A stretch of 64,000 nucleotides of DNA from Nymphaea colorata (Eukaryota > Streptophyta > Magnoliopsida > Nymphaeales > Nymphaeaceae). The position numbers and the translations under genes are program-made. The stretch is taken from NCBI RefSeq assembly GCF_008831285.2, contig NC_045144.1:21343716-21407715 (forward strand), written 5' to 3'. The notes below the pieces were generated by a model, which made no database searches, was not told the origin of the DNA, and was given only the letters and a program-made list of their open reading frames with translations. Positions within the stretch are counted from its first letter, which is position 1, and each line of letters begins with the position of its first letter. Positions 1 through 11,358 of this stretch are shown one piece after another.

Positions 1-2012
1 ACTATATATAAATTTATACATACAGCCCCTCTGCTAGCCCCCTTTGAATTCGACCCTAAGCAGACATGTACATAGAAGCTAATTCTTTGCCTATTCGATT
101 CGTGTTAACTATTTTTTTTTTTTGCTTTAAATGGTAAGATTACAACACTCTAGTTGATGGGTGTTTCATGTCTTACTCAAGTCTCAAGGAGGCACTGATC
201 TTAAACTGTGTAATTTTTTTATATGGTGAGGACAAAGACGGGTATAATACGCAAAGATGTATATCTCGGAAATAAAATGAAAAAATTTCGGCAAATTTTT
301 TTAAAAATTAAAACATTTAATAAATCTTAAAGATTATTAAAAAAATAAAAAATCATAAAAAATATGAAAAACACAAAAAAACAGGTATAATATGCATTTT
401 ATATGTGTTTTTTATTTTCTGATGTTTTTTTTAAAAGACAGAAATAAAACAAGTATTATACTGACTGTGTTTTTTCATATTAGATGCATCTTTTGCCAAT
501 AATACGCATTTTTTGTAATAGTTTGTCAAATAATGAAACCGTGGGTGTAGTGTGATTGTCGTCGAAAGTTTAGGTATTTTTATCAAAAAAATCCTAAAAA
601 AATATTTCCTTTTATTTCTCGCTTTTGTTTAATCTAATTGAAGAATTTGTTGGCAATAAACTTTTAACAAGTAAATATAAATCAAAATAAAAATTATATT
701 TCCAAAATAAATTAAAAATTTGGGAAAATTTTGGACATTGTGGCAGCGCCGAAGAGACGAAGAGGAGGCGGGGCCTTTTCCTTTTGTTGGTATTTGCCAG
801 TCGCCATGCTCCGTTGATTGGCAACCACAACTGCTCGTTCACGTGACCTTCCACTGCGCACATGCAGTGGAGAGAGAAAGAGAGTAGAGAGAGAAAGAAA
901 GAAAGAAAGAGTTACCAAATCACTGCAGAAAGGGATTTACTTTGTGACTCCAACTTCGCATTTTTATAATTCACATTTATTTAGTGAATTCCAATGCATA
1001 AATTATTTAATTTGAGAGAGAGAGATTATAAAATTCTCTCTCTGGATTAGTGCTGATGCGGTACAGGTGTGGTAAAAGTGCCTTTTCATTTTTCTAAATC
1101 AATTTTAAATGTTTTAAATTACTTTTAAATTCAAAAAATAAAAAACTGGGGGAAAATTTAATGCACACTAATATTATTATTTACAACATTGTTCTATGTC
1201 CTCCTACATATGATTGGCATTTATGACATAACATAGACTATCTTTCTCTCAAAATTTATGATATATGTACATATATATAGGTTAATTTAATTTTGTAAAT
1301 TTAAATGCATAATTTCTTTTATGAAAGAGAGAGAAAGAAACTTACGAATTGATGGCCTCGATTCCTTCATATAACTCCCATTTATTTTCATAAATTTGCA
1401 TACTTAATTTGTTTTAAAGAGAGAAAGAGAGAGAAATTTACAAGATCACCGGTATTTTATGATTCATATTTATTAGTAAATTCAAATGCATAATTTCTTT
1501 GAGGAAAGGGATAGAGAGGTACAGAATTACTGCTCTGTCATAAAATTCAAATGCATGATTTGTTCCAATATAATGTTTGATGCAATCGCGGACAATTTTT
1601 CTCGGGGTAACTTTACTCCCCATAGGAGGCGACATTAATGAGGCTCCAACCGGTGAACCCACCTAACCGTCAAAGCACGGGAGCTCGGACCTAGGCCACT
1701 CTACGGCCTGGACCCCGAGCCCACCTGGGCTCGACCGACCCCCCTTATCTCTTTTTGAAAGGACAAAAGTTGGTCCCGTTCGAGGACGAATAAGGCAAAC
1801 CAGCCTTGCTGGGTACGAGCCTAGTACAGGGTTCTTCACTTTGCCCTGTCTACGGCCTATTTTGGTGGGTCCGATCCAGACCAGATGTAACGTGACATCA
1901 TACACTAATATCATCATGTATTGTTTCATCAACTTTACTTGGGCAGCAAGGCGGCTTACATTCAAAGGATTTGATATTCTAATCATGTGCACGTTATCAT
2001 GCTCTAACGTGT
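1..2012. other. Gene-free AT-rich flank
   Basis: No reading frame with coding character was found. The first 700 bases are very AT-rich, with A and T homopolymer runs. GA/CT-rich stretches occur near 860-910, 1015-1040, 1325-1345 and 1420-1437. The stretch 1600-1900 is more GC-rich and contains repeated GGGCTCG/CGAGCCC words; it could be a piece of an old retroelement, but I see no terminal repeat or polyprotein motif to support that. Confidence 0.5.
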
Positions 2013-2020
2013 TACATTAG

Positions 2021-2814
2021 TAGGGCTGCGTACTCGAGCTCAACTCGAAATGGCTCAAAAAAACTCGGTTCGTGCTCGACTGGATAATAAACGAGCCAAG
2101 TTTGACCTTACAATGATTCTCAAAACAGTAAATGAATCGAGTTCGAGTTTCAGGAACTCGCTCAAAAAAACTTGGTTTGTGCTTGACTCGTTTATGAACG
2201 AGCCGAGTTCGACCTTACAATGATATTCGAAACGATAAACGAATCGAGTTCGAGTTTCAAGAACTTGCTCAAAAAAACTCGGTTCGTGCTCGACTCGTTT
2301 ATAAACGAGCCAAGTTTGACCTTATAATGATATTCGAAACGAATCGAGTTCGAGTTTCAGGAACTCGCTCAAAAAAACTCGGTTCATGCTCGACTTGTTT
2401 ATAAATGAGCCGAGTTTGACCTTACAATGATATTCGAAACGATAAACAAATCGAGTTCGAGTTTCAGGAACTCGCTCAAAAAAACTCGGTTCGTGCTCGA
2501 CTGGTATATAAACGAGCCTAGTTCGGTCTTACAATGATACTCGAAATGATAAACCAATTGAGTTCGAGTTTCAAGAACTCGACTCCAAAACCGGTACTCC
2601 ATAGAGTATTGCCAAAGCAGGTTTCACAAGTTATATTAGTTAAACGAGTTAAGTGAGCTGGACGAGTTAACACCTAAACGAACTAAATGGGTTAAAGGAG
2701 TCGAGTTCGAGCTCGATTTTGTGTAGTTGAGTCGAGCTCGAGCTCAAGTTTTTTGAGCCGAATCAAGTTTGAGTTGACTAAGATCAGACTCGACTCGGCT
2801 CCTGTGCAGCCCTA
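2021..2814. mobile_element. hAT-like non-autonomous transposon, element 1
   Basis: The element starts with TAGGGCTGCGTACTCGAG and ends with CTGTGCAGCCCTA, so its outermost 8 bases (TAGGGCTG) are a perfect terminal inverted repeat followed by imperfect CGAG/CTCG-rich subterminal sequence. Flanking 8-mers are tacattag (2013-2020) and ttcatgag (2815-2822), 6 of 8 identical, which fits a decayed 8-bp target-site duplication as made by hAT transposases. There is no transposase frame, so it would have needed an enzyme supplied in trans. Most of the body is a 107-bp tandem array. The same ends recur in the elements at 50333-50792 and 60280-60645. Confidence 0.7.
2054..2590. repeat. 107-bp tandem repeat, five copies
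   Basis: Units begin at 2054, 2161, 2268, 2368 and 2475 with the word CTCAAAAAAACT. Spacing is 107, 107, 100 and 107 bases, and the short unit lacks 7 bases around the word GATAAAC. Each unit carries an oppositely oriented pair, AACGAGCC near its middle and GAGTTCGAGTTTC near its end. The array lies wholly inside hAT-like element 1, so it expanded within the transposon. Confidence 0.85.
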
Positions 2815-3886
2815 TTCATGAGAGTAAGAACCGAGTTGAATGATAAACCATATATCCGAGTTGAATGATAAACGATGGGTCGTCTTTTTTTTGTTTTTAG
2901 TATGGTAAAATTACAATTAAATAATATTTGATGTTCATATATTTAAATTCAAGTGCAAATGAAGAAAAGTCGGTAACGTGTCTTAATCTGATTTTTTAAA
3001 TTTACAGTTTGAATATGACTTGAATCCGGCTTTTGATTTCACATATGAATCAAAATCCGATTTTAAAATACACAAACTGCAGTATAATATGCTAAGAACC
3101 GACTTTATCAATACTGGATATGAGTTATTTATTTGAAGCTGGATTCAAATTTGAATCTGAATCTGAATTCGAATTCGATAGATATTTATTTAAACATAAC
3201 CCTGACCCTAAAATCTTTATTTTTTATATTAATACGATACTTTGAAAATACATGATGATCACGAGCAACGCTTTCAAATGGGAAATATATTTAAAGAAAA
3301 AAGGCGTCTGAGTGGACGTCACGCATTTTATCACCTGATTCCCTCCTTGGGCAGAAAAAGATATTCACGTACGTAAATAAAGAAATAAATAAAAGGAAAA
3401 TTAATGCGGGCAATCGGCCTTTACGGTTCCCGATGTTCAACCAACAACGCCTTATGACATTGGGTTTTTGTCAAAATCTTATAAAAAAAGTTTTTGTGCA
3501 TGAAAATAGATTTTCTTAAAAGTCTAGGGGCTTTCCCCGAAAACTCCTGATCGATAGTTATTTCGTATTTAAAAAAAGCTGTACCGACTCTTGGAAACTA
3601 TTAATCAAATTGAACCAAAATTTGTCAACAAGTCCACATAAATTCCTCATTGACAAACTCGAGCTTCAAAATTTATAAAGTCCAATCATTGTATCGACCT
3701 ATCTAATGAAATATATATTTATCTTTTTTAATTAGAGAAACAATGATAGACATGAACGAGGTTGTATTCCATATAGAAACCAACATATAATTACGCATAG
3801 GTCTTAGCTTTGACCGTAGCGTGACAACTTTGATGACAATGACTACTTTGAAACTTTGGTTCTCTTTACACTTTACTTGACAACTG

Positions 3887-3889
<3 letters not shown>

Positions 3890-3949
<60 letters not shown>
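3890..3949. repeat. (TA)n microsatellite, about 30 units
   Basis: An uninterrupted alternating TA tract of about 60 bases in non-coding DNA. Confidence 0.97.
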
Positions 3950-3951
<2 letters not shown>

Positions 3952-4279
3952 CCAATAAATTCTCCAACTTTTTAAAGTACACTTTCCCATCTGCATCAAG
4001 CAATGTGTTTAATAATAAATGTTTGATATATTGCATGGAGCGGTCATGATTAGAGGAAATTGAAGATGGCTGTTTCTCTCTCTACACACACACACAAGTC
4101 TATTAAAAATTTAGTTTTAATGTAAAGACAAGAGTTGTATGCAGCTTGATTCCACAAAATTGTCAGCGGGTTTTATCTTGAATGTTGTCAAACAAGGACA
4201 AACAAAAGAAAACACGTTAGTTGATGCTCATCTGCATCCAACAAGAGTCTCATGTGGGTGGTTGGATCTTCCTTCTTTT

Positions 4280-4328
<49 letters not shown>
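4280..4328. repeat. Compound (CT)n(AT)n microsatellite
   Basis: About 11 CT units switch directly to about 13 AT units. The same order is seen at 11261 and 56538, and its reverse complement at 52674 and 52973. Confidence 0.97.
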
Positions 4329-4332
<4 letters not shown>

Positions 4333-4419
4333 TAATTTGGTTTGCTTTACATGGATTGCATGGGGGCCACCTAAATCATGGAAGGTGCTCCAGCCAAGTG
4401 GCCTGTCAATTTACATTCT

Positions 4420-5480
4420 ATCTGCACCGATGCCGGTGAGGATCACAGCCATCGATCGCCGTCTCCGGGGGCGGGCGTCCGACCCACCCATAATTCAGTT
4501 GTCGACATTGTTATCAGCCCCTGAATCAAATCAATTTGTTCATGCTGTGTGGTCTTGTAAGAATCGATTCAGCAAACAGTTCAAAAAAATAAGAAATTCT
4601 TAAATATTTAAAAGGCGATACGTGGCATGCTTAACGCTCGGAAATTCGGGCTCAGCCCGGCCCGGTGGGATGCCGGTGGACGCCGAAATCGCTGGTTCCG
4701 TGGTTCGCCTTCACGCCCAAAACAGGCAGCAGCATCAAAGGCGGCCGGAAATCTTGCGATTCTGGCCGGCTTCGACCACCCCACCAGTCGAGCTCCGGTC
4801 CGTTGGAAGCGCAGCCGTCCGGTGATGCCTCCTGAGAAGTTTCGTGGCGATTGGTTGCCGGTGGAGACAACGCCGGACGGAGAAGCAGCTATGGTGGAGG
4901 TCGACATCGCCCCTGTCACGCATACGTCTATTCCGGTCGAGCTTGGGCGGAGGGTGTTGTTTGAGCAGTCTGGGAGGCAACGGAGGCCAGCGCGGCGACG
5001 GTGAGCAGATAAACAGGGGCGCCGGGACTCTGTGGCTAAAAAGAGACTGCGGCCGGGAATCTCGCGATTCCGTCCGGCAGGATGCACCTCCGGGGATGGA
5101 CTTGGGCTCGTTAGGATCGCCACTCACCGGAGGTGTCGTCTAAGTTTTTTAGCGGCAAATGGCCACCAGAGATGGCGACGTCGGAGCGAAGAACAGGCCA
5201 CTGGGGAAAACACTCTTCAGACAACAGGAGCTTCTTCAAACGCTTCGATCGTGGTCGATTCCTGCTCGAATCGCCTTGGGTTTGCTCCAGGGGAATCGTG
5301 GGAGGCAGGCGATGTCGTCCGAACCAATGAGCGCCGGATTCCGCCGTACCAGTCGCCGGAAATCGTTGGAACAGTGTCGCCTATTCTTCGCCCCGTCGGG
5401 CCTGGGCCCATTACAGAGCCCACCTCTACTTTACACCCTATGAATCCATCCGATTCGATTCGAATCGAATCGCCCGATTC
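4420..5480. other. GC-rich block of unknown origin
   Basis: This roughly 1-kb block is GC- and CpG-rich against AT-rich surroundings, so almost every frame on both strands is open for 60-170 codons. No frame reads as a protein family I recognise. The word GCGATTC..GGCCGG recurs near 4757-4770, and its counterpart TCGCGATTCCG appears near 5060. The right side ends in a palindromic GATTCGATTCGAATCGAATC run at about 5454-5473. It may be a retroelement leader or long terminal repeat fragment, or a former CpG-rich promoter. I could not find terminal repeats or a target duplication. Confidence 0.4.
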
Positions 5481-6780
5481 AGAATTATTAAAGTCTAGGT
5501 TAATAACACAAGGTTTGTAAAAATTTTCGACTTAGAATTGGATCGATACGGGCCATGATTCGCGGGTTCACGCTCCGAAGACGACGATTGACAGTTGGAG
5601 GGCAGTCTTGAAGATTCACGGAGACCGAAGGGCATTTTCGCATAGCGTGTTCTGGAAGCTTGAAATTAAAACGAAGAGGCGCGCCGAACGCAAAAGACAA
5701 CGACCCTCCGTCTTCTTTTTTAATTTTTATTTTTTAAAAATCTTTTTAATATAGAAGAAAACAAAAAGCGAGGAGAAGGGCCAATTAGAACAGGTTAAAC
5801 CTCGTTTCTTAAACAAATTTAGGTATTTATTTATATATAAAAAAGGATGCTGTATCCTTAATTTATTACAGAAACGTCCCTATCTTAGTTTTACTTCCTT
5901 TGGATAGAAAAAAGAGAATAATATACAAATAATAAAAACTAGATTACGAAGCAAAATAATAAATGGATATAAACAGAGAAATTTCACTGAAGGACGATTC
6001 TTTTGCCATAACTCTCAAGGAGGACTCCATGGTATGTGTCTGTCTCGTAACAGGCCTCATTTTTAATGACTTAAACATTATAGCGTTCCACGATCTTGCT
6101 ACATGTGATTATAATATTTTACGGTCACATATGAAATACTATATTAAATAACCTCATCTTTTCATTTATAATATTATTTATTAAAAACAGCTTTATGCTA
6201 AATCAGGAAATTTGTTATTCTAGAATACCTAACAGTGTCTCTTTGAGGGGATTATTTTCTTGGTAATGAAAATAATATCAATGTCCATTGAAAAAAATGG
6301 GAACTCTTCATATACCAGGATTTGAAGGAGATGAGCATATAATAATGTTAATATTGTTCATATTCTTATTGAAGCTGCTAATGTGACCAAAGGATTGTTA
6401 CATTAAACTCTTTAGAAATGCGATGTCAAGCGAAACCTTTGGCAATTCTAATGTTCTTTCGAAAAAATAGATCATGGTATTTTGATGCTTGAATATATTA
6501 AAATGTTTAAAGATATGTAGTATGTATCTTGATTTTATAATGTTTAAATATTGACTTCTTTGTTTTGGTTACAAATATTTTGGTTAGACTAAGTGCTTTG
6601 TTACAAATATTATGGTTAGAACTGTATGGTATTACGGAAGGTAAGCTTTTTTAGTCGACAATAGCAAGCAAATATGAGGCTTCCCAGAGGGAAATAGAAA
6701 ATGTAGATCGCGTTTTGAATTTATTCGTAAAATTGTAGGACCTCAAAAATAAATTTGACCATAAAAGAAGAAGACTCTGG
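5481..6780. other. Upstream region of the MAP65 gene
   Basis: AT-rich sequence without a coding frame. It presumably includes the promoter of the microtubule protein gene, but no TATA position could be assigned with confidence. A CT-rich patch at about 6840-6875, just inside the next segment, resembles the pyrimidine patches common near plant transcription starts. Confidence 0.4.
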
Positions 6781-6782
6781 GT

Positions 6783-8018
6783 ATGTGTCCGAAAACCGCT
6801 TCATTGAAAGCAGACAGCAGCTTCTCTCCTTTTCTTTCCACTTCACTCTCTCTCTCTCTCTGGCTCTCTCACTCTCTCTTCATTTCTGAACCTTTGTCCA
6901 GATCTCAGCAGAGGGTAGTGGCGCAGCTCGAGGAGGAGAATGGCATGTTAGCAGGTGAGCGACCAGGGCGGGTTCATTTTGACTGTCGTCATCGATCGAT
7001 CTCTGCGTTCTCCGAGTCACTGTTCTTTCTTCCTAATGAGAAATTTTGATCTCCTCTTCCTGCTGGGTAGAGGAAGAAGGAGGCAGCCCACATTTGGTAT
7101 CTGGGAGCAGAAGATCACTTTGCTTGACGGGGATTCCCCTCCGGGGGTGATCCTCGCCGGGGAATTGCTCGTTTTTCACTTTTTCTGTCTTGTCGTTGTT
7201 TTCTTTTTCTTCTTGTTTCCTTTTGCTTTTCTTGGATGGCAGAGCTGAAGGATGTGGGGGGACTGGGTTTAGCTCTTCGGTGATCTGATCGACATTCTGC
7301 TCATTTCACTTGCTTCCGGATTTCTGTGTGGGTTTTCGGTGGTTTACTTTGGAAGTTAGTTGCGACTTGGGCGTTTTTGGGGGTTTCGGAAGACGATCCA
7401 TGAATTTTGATTGCTTCCAAGTGTTCTTGGTGACATTTTTCTGCTCTTTCTGAACTCCCCATTTGCTCTCCGGAGTTCTGATCTCTGGAAAATTTAAACA
7501 CACACACACACACATTCTCTCTCTGTCTCTCCTTCTTCTTGAAGAGCAAGGTGGGGATTGGAGTAGAAGGAGCGGTGATTGTGTTTAGTGAGCGCGTCTT
7601 TGTATGCGTTGAGTTCAGAGTAGTGATGGGTCTTTCTCTCTCTTGCAGAGCTCTGAATTGGAGGTTTGGTGAGCGGATCTGTTGCGCTTGTGGCAGAAGG
7701 TGACCGTCGAACTTCTTGTTTGCAGATTTCTCACCCTTTGAACTAATTGTTTGCCTTAAAATGTAGATCATCTCTCTTTCACATACGTTTTTTTTTTGGA
7801 AAACACTGGAACTTTGACTTGCAGCTTCTTGGTTGGTTAGTTGTTGGAGTGATGGAGTCAAACCTTTTTTGTCGAGCTAGAATTCAACGCTTTACTGCCC
7901 TCTTTGTGGGTTACATTTTGCTAATGAAATGGCGGTCAAAGTTTCAGGTGCCACTGGTTTCGGTTTATAGAATCTCGTGAGGAAGGGAAGTGGAAACGGG
8001 AAAGCAGGGGAAGCAGAA
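6783..8018 (+). promoter_or_regulatory. MAP65 5' leader with probable leader intron
   Basis: A CT-rich patch at 6840-6875 probably lies close to the transcription start. A good donor GCAG|GTGAGC occurs at 6954/6955, so a leader intron of roughly 0.9-1 kb is likely. Its acceptor is unresolved, with candidates near 7825 and 7948. Before that donor there is a four-codon upstream frame, ATG GCA TGT TAG, at 6940-6951, which could dampen translation if it is in the mature leader. Exact transcript ends are inference. Confidence 0.45.
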
Positions 8019-11000
8019 ATGACGATCGCAGGGGTACATGATCCGTTGCTTGGTGGGATGACCTGCGGGTCTCTGCTTCAGCAATTGCAGGTGAGTGCAT
8101 CGTGCTTTGCCGTGAGCTCTTCCTTCAGTACCTTCAGCAGTTTAATGACAAATTATGCCCTGTGTAGCTCATGCTCTCACGGTATTTTTCGTCCCTTTTC
8201 TGTCACATTGCTCATGCGTACAGCAAATCTGGGATGAGGTTGGTGAAAGTGATGAGGATCGGGATAAGATGTTACTTCAGTTGGAGCGAGATTGCTTGGA
8301 TGTATACAGGCAGAAAGTCGACCAGGCATTGATAGCACGGACGCAGCTTCTCCAGGAACTGGCTGATGCGAAATCTGAACTCGCCGGCCTGCTCGCAGCT
8401 CTTGGAGAGAGGAGCTTTATTGGCACAGTATGTATATATGACCAAGTTCTTGCATACATTGTGCTTCGAGTGGTTCATATGTTTTCAGTTTATAAAACCT
8501 TGAAACTCTTGCTACCATCTTTCTTGGCTAGCTTGAAAATTGCATTGATTTGTCTGGGCTGTGGCCAAGGTCATCCATGCTCCTCATAGAAGTCTTGGGT
8601 AGTCTCTGGTTGGCTGTCTTTGTGAAAACAATCTTCTAGTTGAAGGTTCCCTTCTTTATAGATTCAATTGGTCGGATGTTTGTGGCAGCCGGAGAAAACT
8701 ACTGGAACCATCAAGGAGCAGCTTGCAGCCATAGCACCAGCACTTGAAGAACTCTGGAAACAAAAGCAGGAGAGGATCGAAGAATTCGCTGATGTTCAGT
8801 CACAGATTCAGAAGATTTGTGGAGAGATTTCTGGGAACCTTCACATTAGTGATCAGATGGAAACCCCAAAGGTGGATGAGAATGATTTATCCCTTAAGAA
8901 GTTGGACGAGTTTCATTCCCAACTGCAGGAGCTTCAAAAAGAGAAGGTAGTAGCCCGTGGCTTTTCATATTAGAATAATAAAAAAAATTGTATGATTGAT
9001 ATTTTGGGAGATGATCAAGTGTTGTTCATGTCGCAATTTCTGCAGAGTGATCGTTTGCACAAGGTCCTTGACTTTGTCAGCACAGTTCATGATCTTTGTG
9101 CTGTTCTGGGGATGGATTTCTTCAGTACTATTACGGAAGTTCATCCAAGCCTGGACGATGCTGTTGGCGTTCAATCAAAGAGCATTAGCGATGACACTTT
9201 GTCCAAGTTGGCGAGGACTGTAGAGTCTCTGGAAGAGGACAAGAAACAAAGACTTCAAAAGGTCTCCTTATTATTTTATATCTGCTTTTCAGAGGATAGG
9301 TCTGAGTTAAATTAATTGTTGCAAGGCGAACATAACTTTCTTGCCGTCTTTCATAATTGATAATTTTCGTAATGGTGCAGTCTATCCTGGTCTTATATCA
9401 GCACAGGGTCAGCTGTTACGTTACTGTTAGAAGTAGCTTTTGACCATCTGCTTTTTAATTTCTATTCTCTGTGACATATGCACTATACAATGGGATGTGT
9501 GGGCTTCTTGATATCTTTAGCATTTCAAGCTTTTCTGTTCTCTCTTTGCTAAAAGGTGATGTTAGTGCTGAAACATGATAATATGCAGTCGCTCAATTTG
9601 ACATGCCTAGAGATACGCCGAATTGCCTGACAACATCTGTTGAAATATGAACTACATAAATTCTTATGGGCGTACAGAGTTGTAGAATTCAGAGATATCT
9701 GCTTCATGTATTTTGGTCCTTTGGGATGTGCCTGTCCTGATACCTCTGTTTGGGACAGGATTTTGGGAGAGCTACCAGTATTGGAAGGAAAATGTATAAC
9801 AGCATTTGATATTCATTTGAGCGAAATCATCTTAAAATTTTTTCTGCAAAACCAACAGACATGACAATCAGAGTTGAAGATAACAAAGTACCAAAATCAA
9901 ATCTAATCTTTGTATGACTTTATCACCATTTTCATCGAAGTACTATATTTGTATTTCCTAGTGTAAAGATGATCTTATAACTCTTTTATGATTTTATCAC
10001 CATTTCTCAACTGCTTCTGAGCACTTGTTGATTATGGGAATCAGATTACCATGGCTTAAGTGAACATTTGACCAGTTTCCAGTTCAGCAAAAATAGGTTG
10101 CAAGGAATAGGAACTGAAATGGAAGTGAGAACTGTATAGAAATGGGAAACAATACCTATGCATGCACACACACAGATTTTTTATTAGCACAGTCACTAGA
10201 TTTACTACTTAAATACAATTACAGCTTTGAGATTTAGACAAATAGGTTCAATAAATGAAGTATAACACTATATTTAAACCCAGAATTCAATAAGGGACTA
10301 TGTACGTCCTCAAGATTAGCTAGCATCTATAGCGATCAAGGTACTAAATGCATAGAATGTTTGTTCTGCAAACAGACATTTATAGATGTTCAGACACCAA
10401 ATGTTGTGGGACAGTCCTGATTATTTCCTTACATTTTTGGTTTCTGTCTTTCCTTTTATGATCTTGATTGGATTATTTTGTATTCACTTGCACTTTTTTC
10501 TCTTTTATATTTGTATGGATTATGTTAAGTTCTAACTATATTATTTTTATTATTTAAAAACATATAATAATGATTTGAAGTTATTGTTCAGGTGCCCGCA
10601 CTTTGCACTTGTGAAAATATTCATGTTCTATTTTGTCACTTTGGGCATAAGATACAGACAGTCTGGTTCCCATGCCTCTGGCTGGCAGACAGTTATAAGA
10701 ATAAGATTTGTGACAAGAAGAGATACATGAAACCTTGAAGCAGAAAGGGTTCTTCAAAATGCCTTCATAACTGGAAGAACAAAATTAAGCGAGAATCAAT
10801 GATTGATCAAGGAATGGGAGGCAGCGTTAAGAATAAATAAAAGCTCATACTGTGCTTTGGGTACAATAATTAGCAAAACAACCTGTATTCTGTGGAAACA
10901 CATTCTCACCATCATGATGATTTGGTCTCTTAGAATAGTTTTTCTCATAAAACATCTTCAAGGTCTTATGATTGTGTTTAAAAGCTTCCATTAGCTATGA

Positions 11001-11260
11001 TCTGACATGGACTTGCCACCTAAATTTGATTTCAATTCATTTATGCAGCTGATATTTAACCTTTTACCTGTAATCAAACCAAATTCCTAGAACCTTTATG
11101 TTGCTCACTGTGCTTCTTGTAGGAATAAGTGGGAAGTTGTATTTTCCTTTCAGTGCAGGAGATTGTCACCCAGTCCTATGAGGGTATAGGGACTACACAC
11201 TGCTAGAGTTTTATTAAGTGATTTATGCCTAATTGTTCCACGATCTTATGAAGCAAAATA

Positions 11261-11358
<98 letters not shown>

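Larger units (their letters stand above)
2823..4420. other. Non-coding stretch
   Basis: No coding frame was found. The region is AT-rich, with a (TA)n run at 3890-3949 and a compound (CT)n(AT)n run at 4280-4328. Short fuzzy repeats of the GAATTTGAATC type occur near 3130-3180. Confidence 0.5.

Noticed and set aside
4608-5520. Overlapping open frames of 99-171 codons on both strands
   Set aside because: They overlap each other in several frames on both strands, have no recognisable motif, and follow from the high GC content, which makes stops rare.
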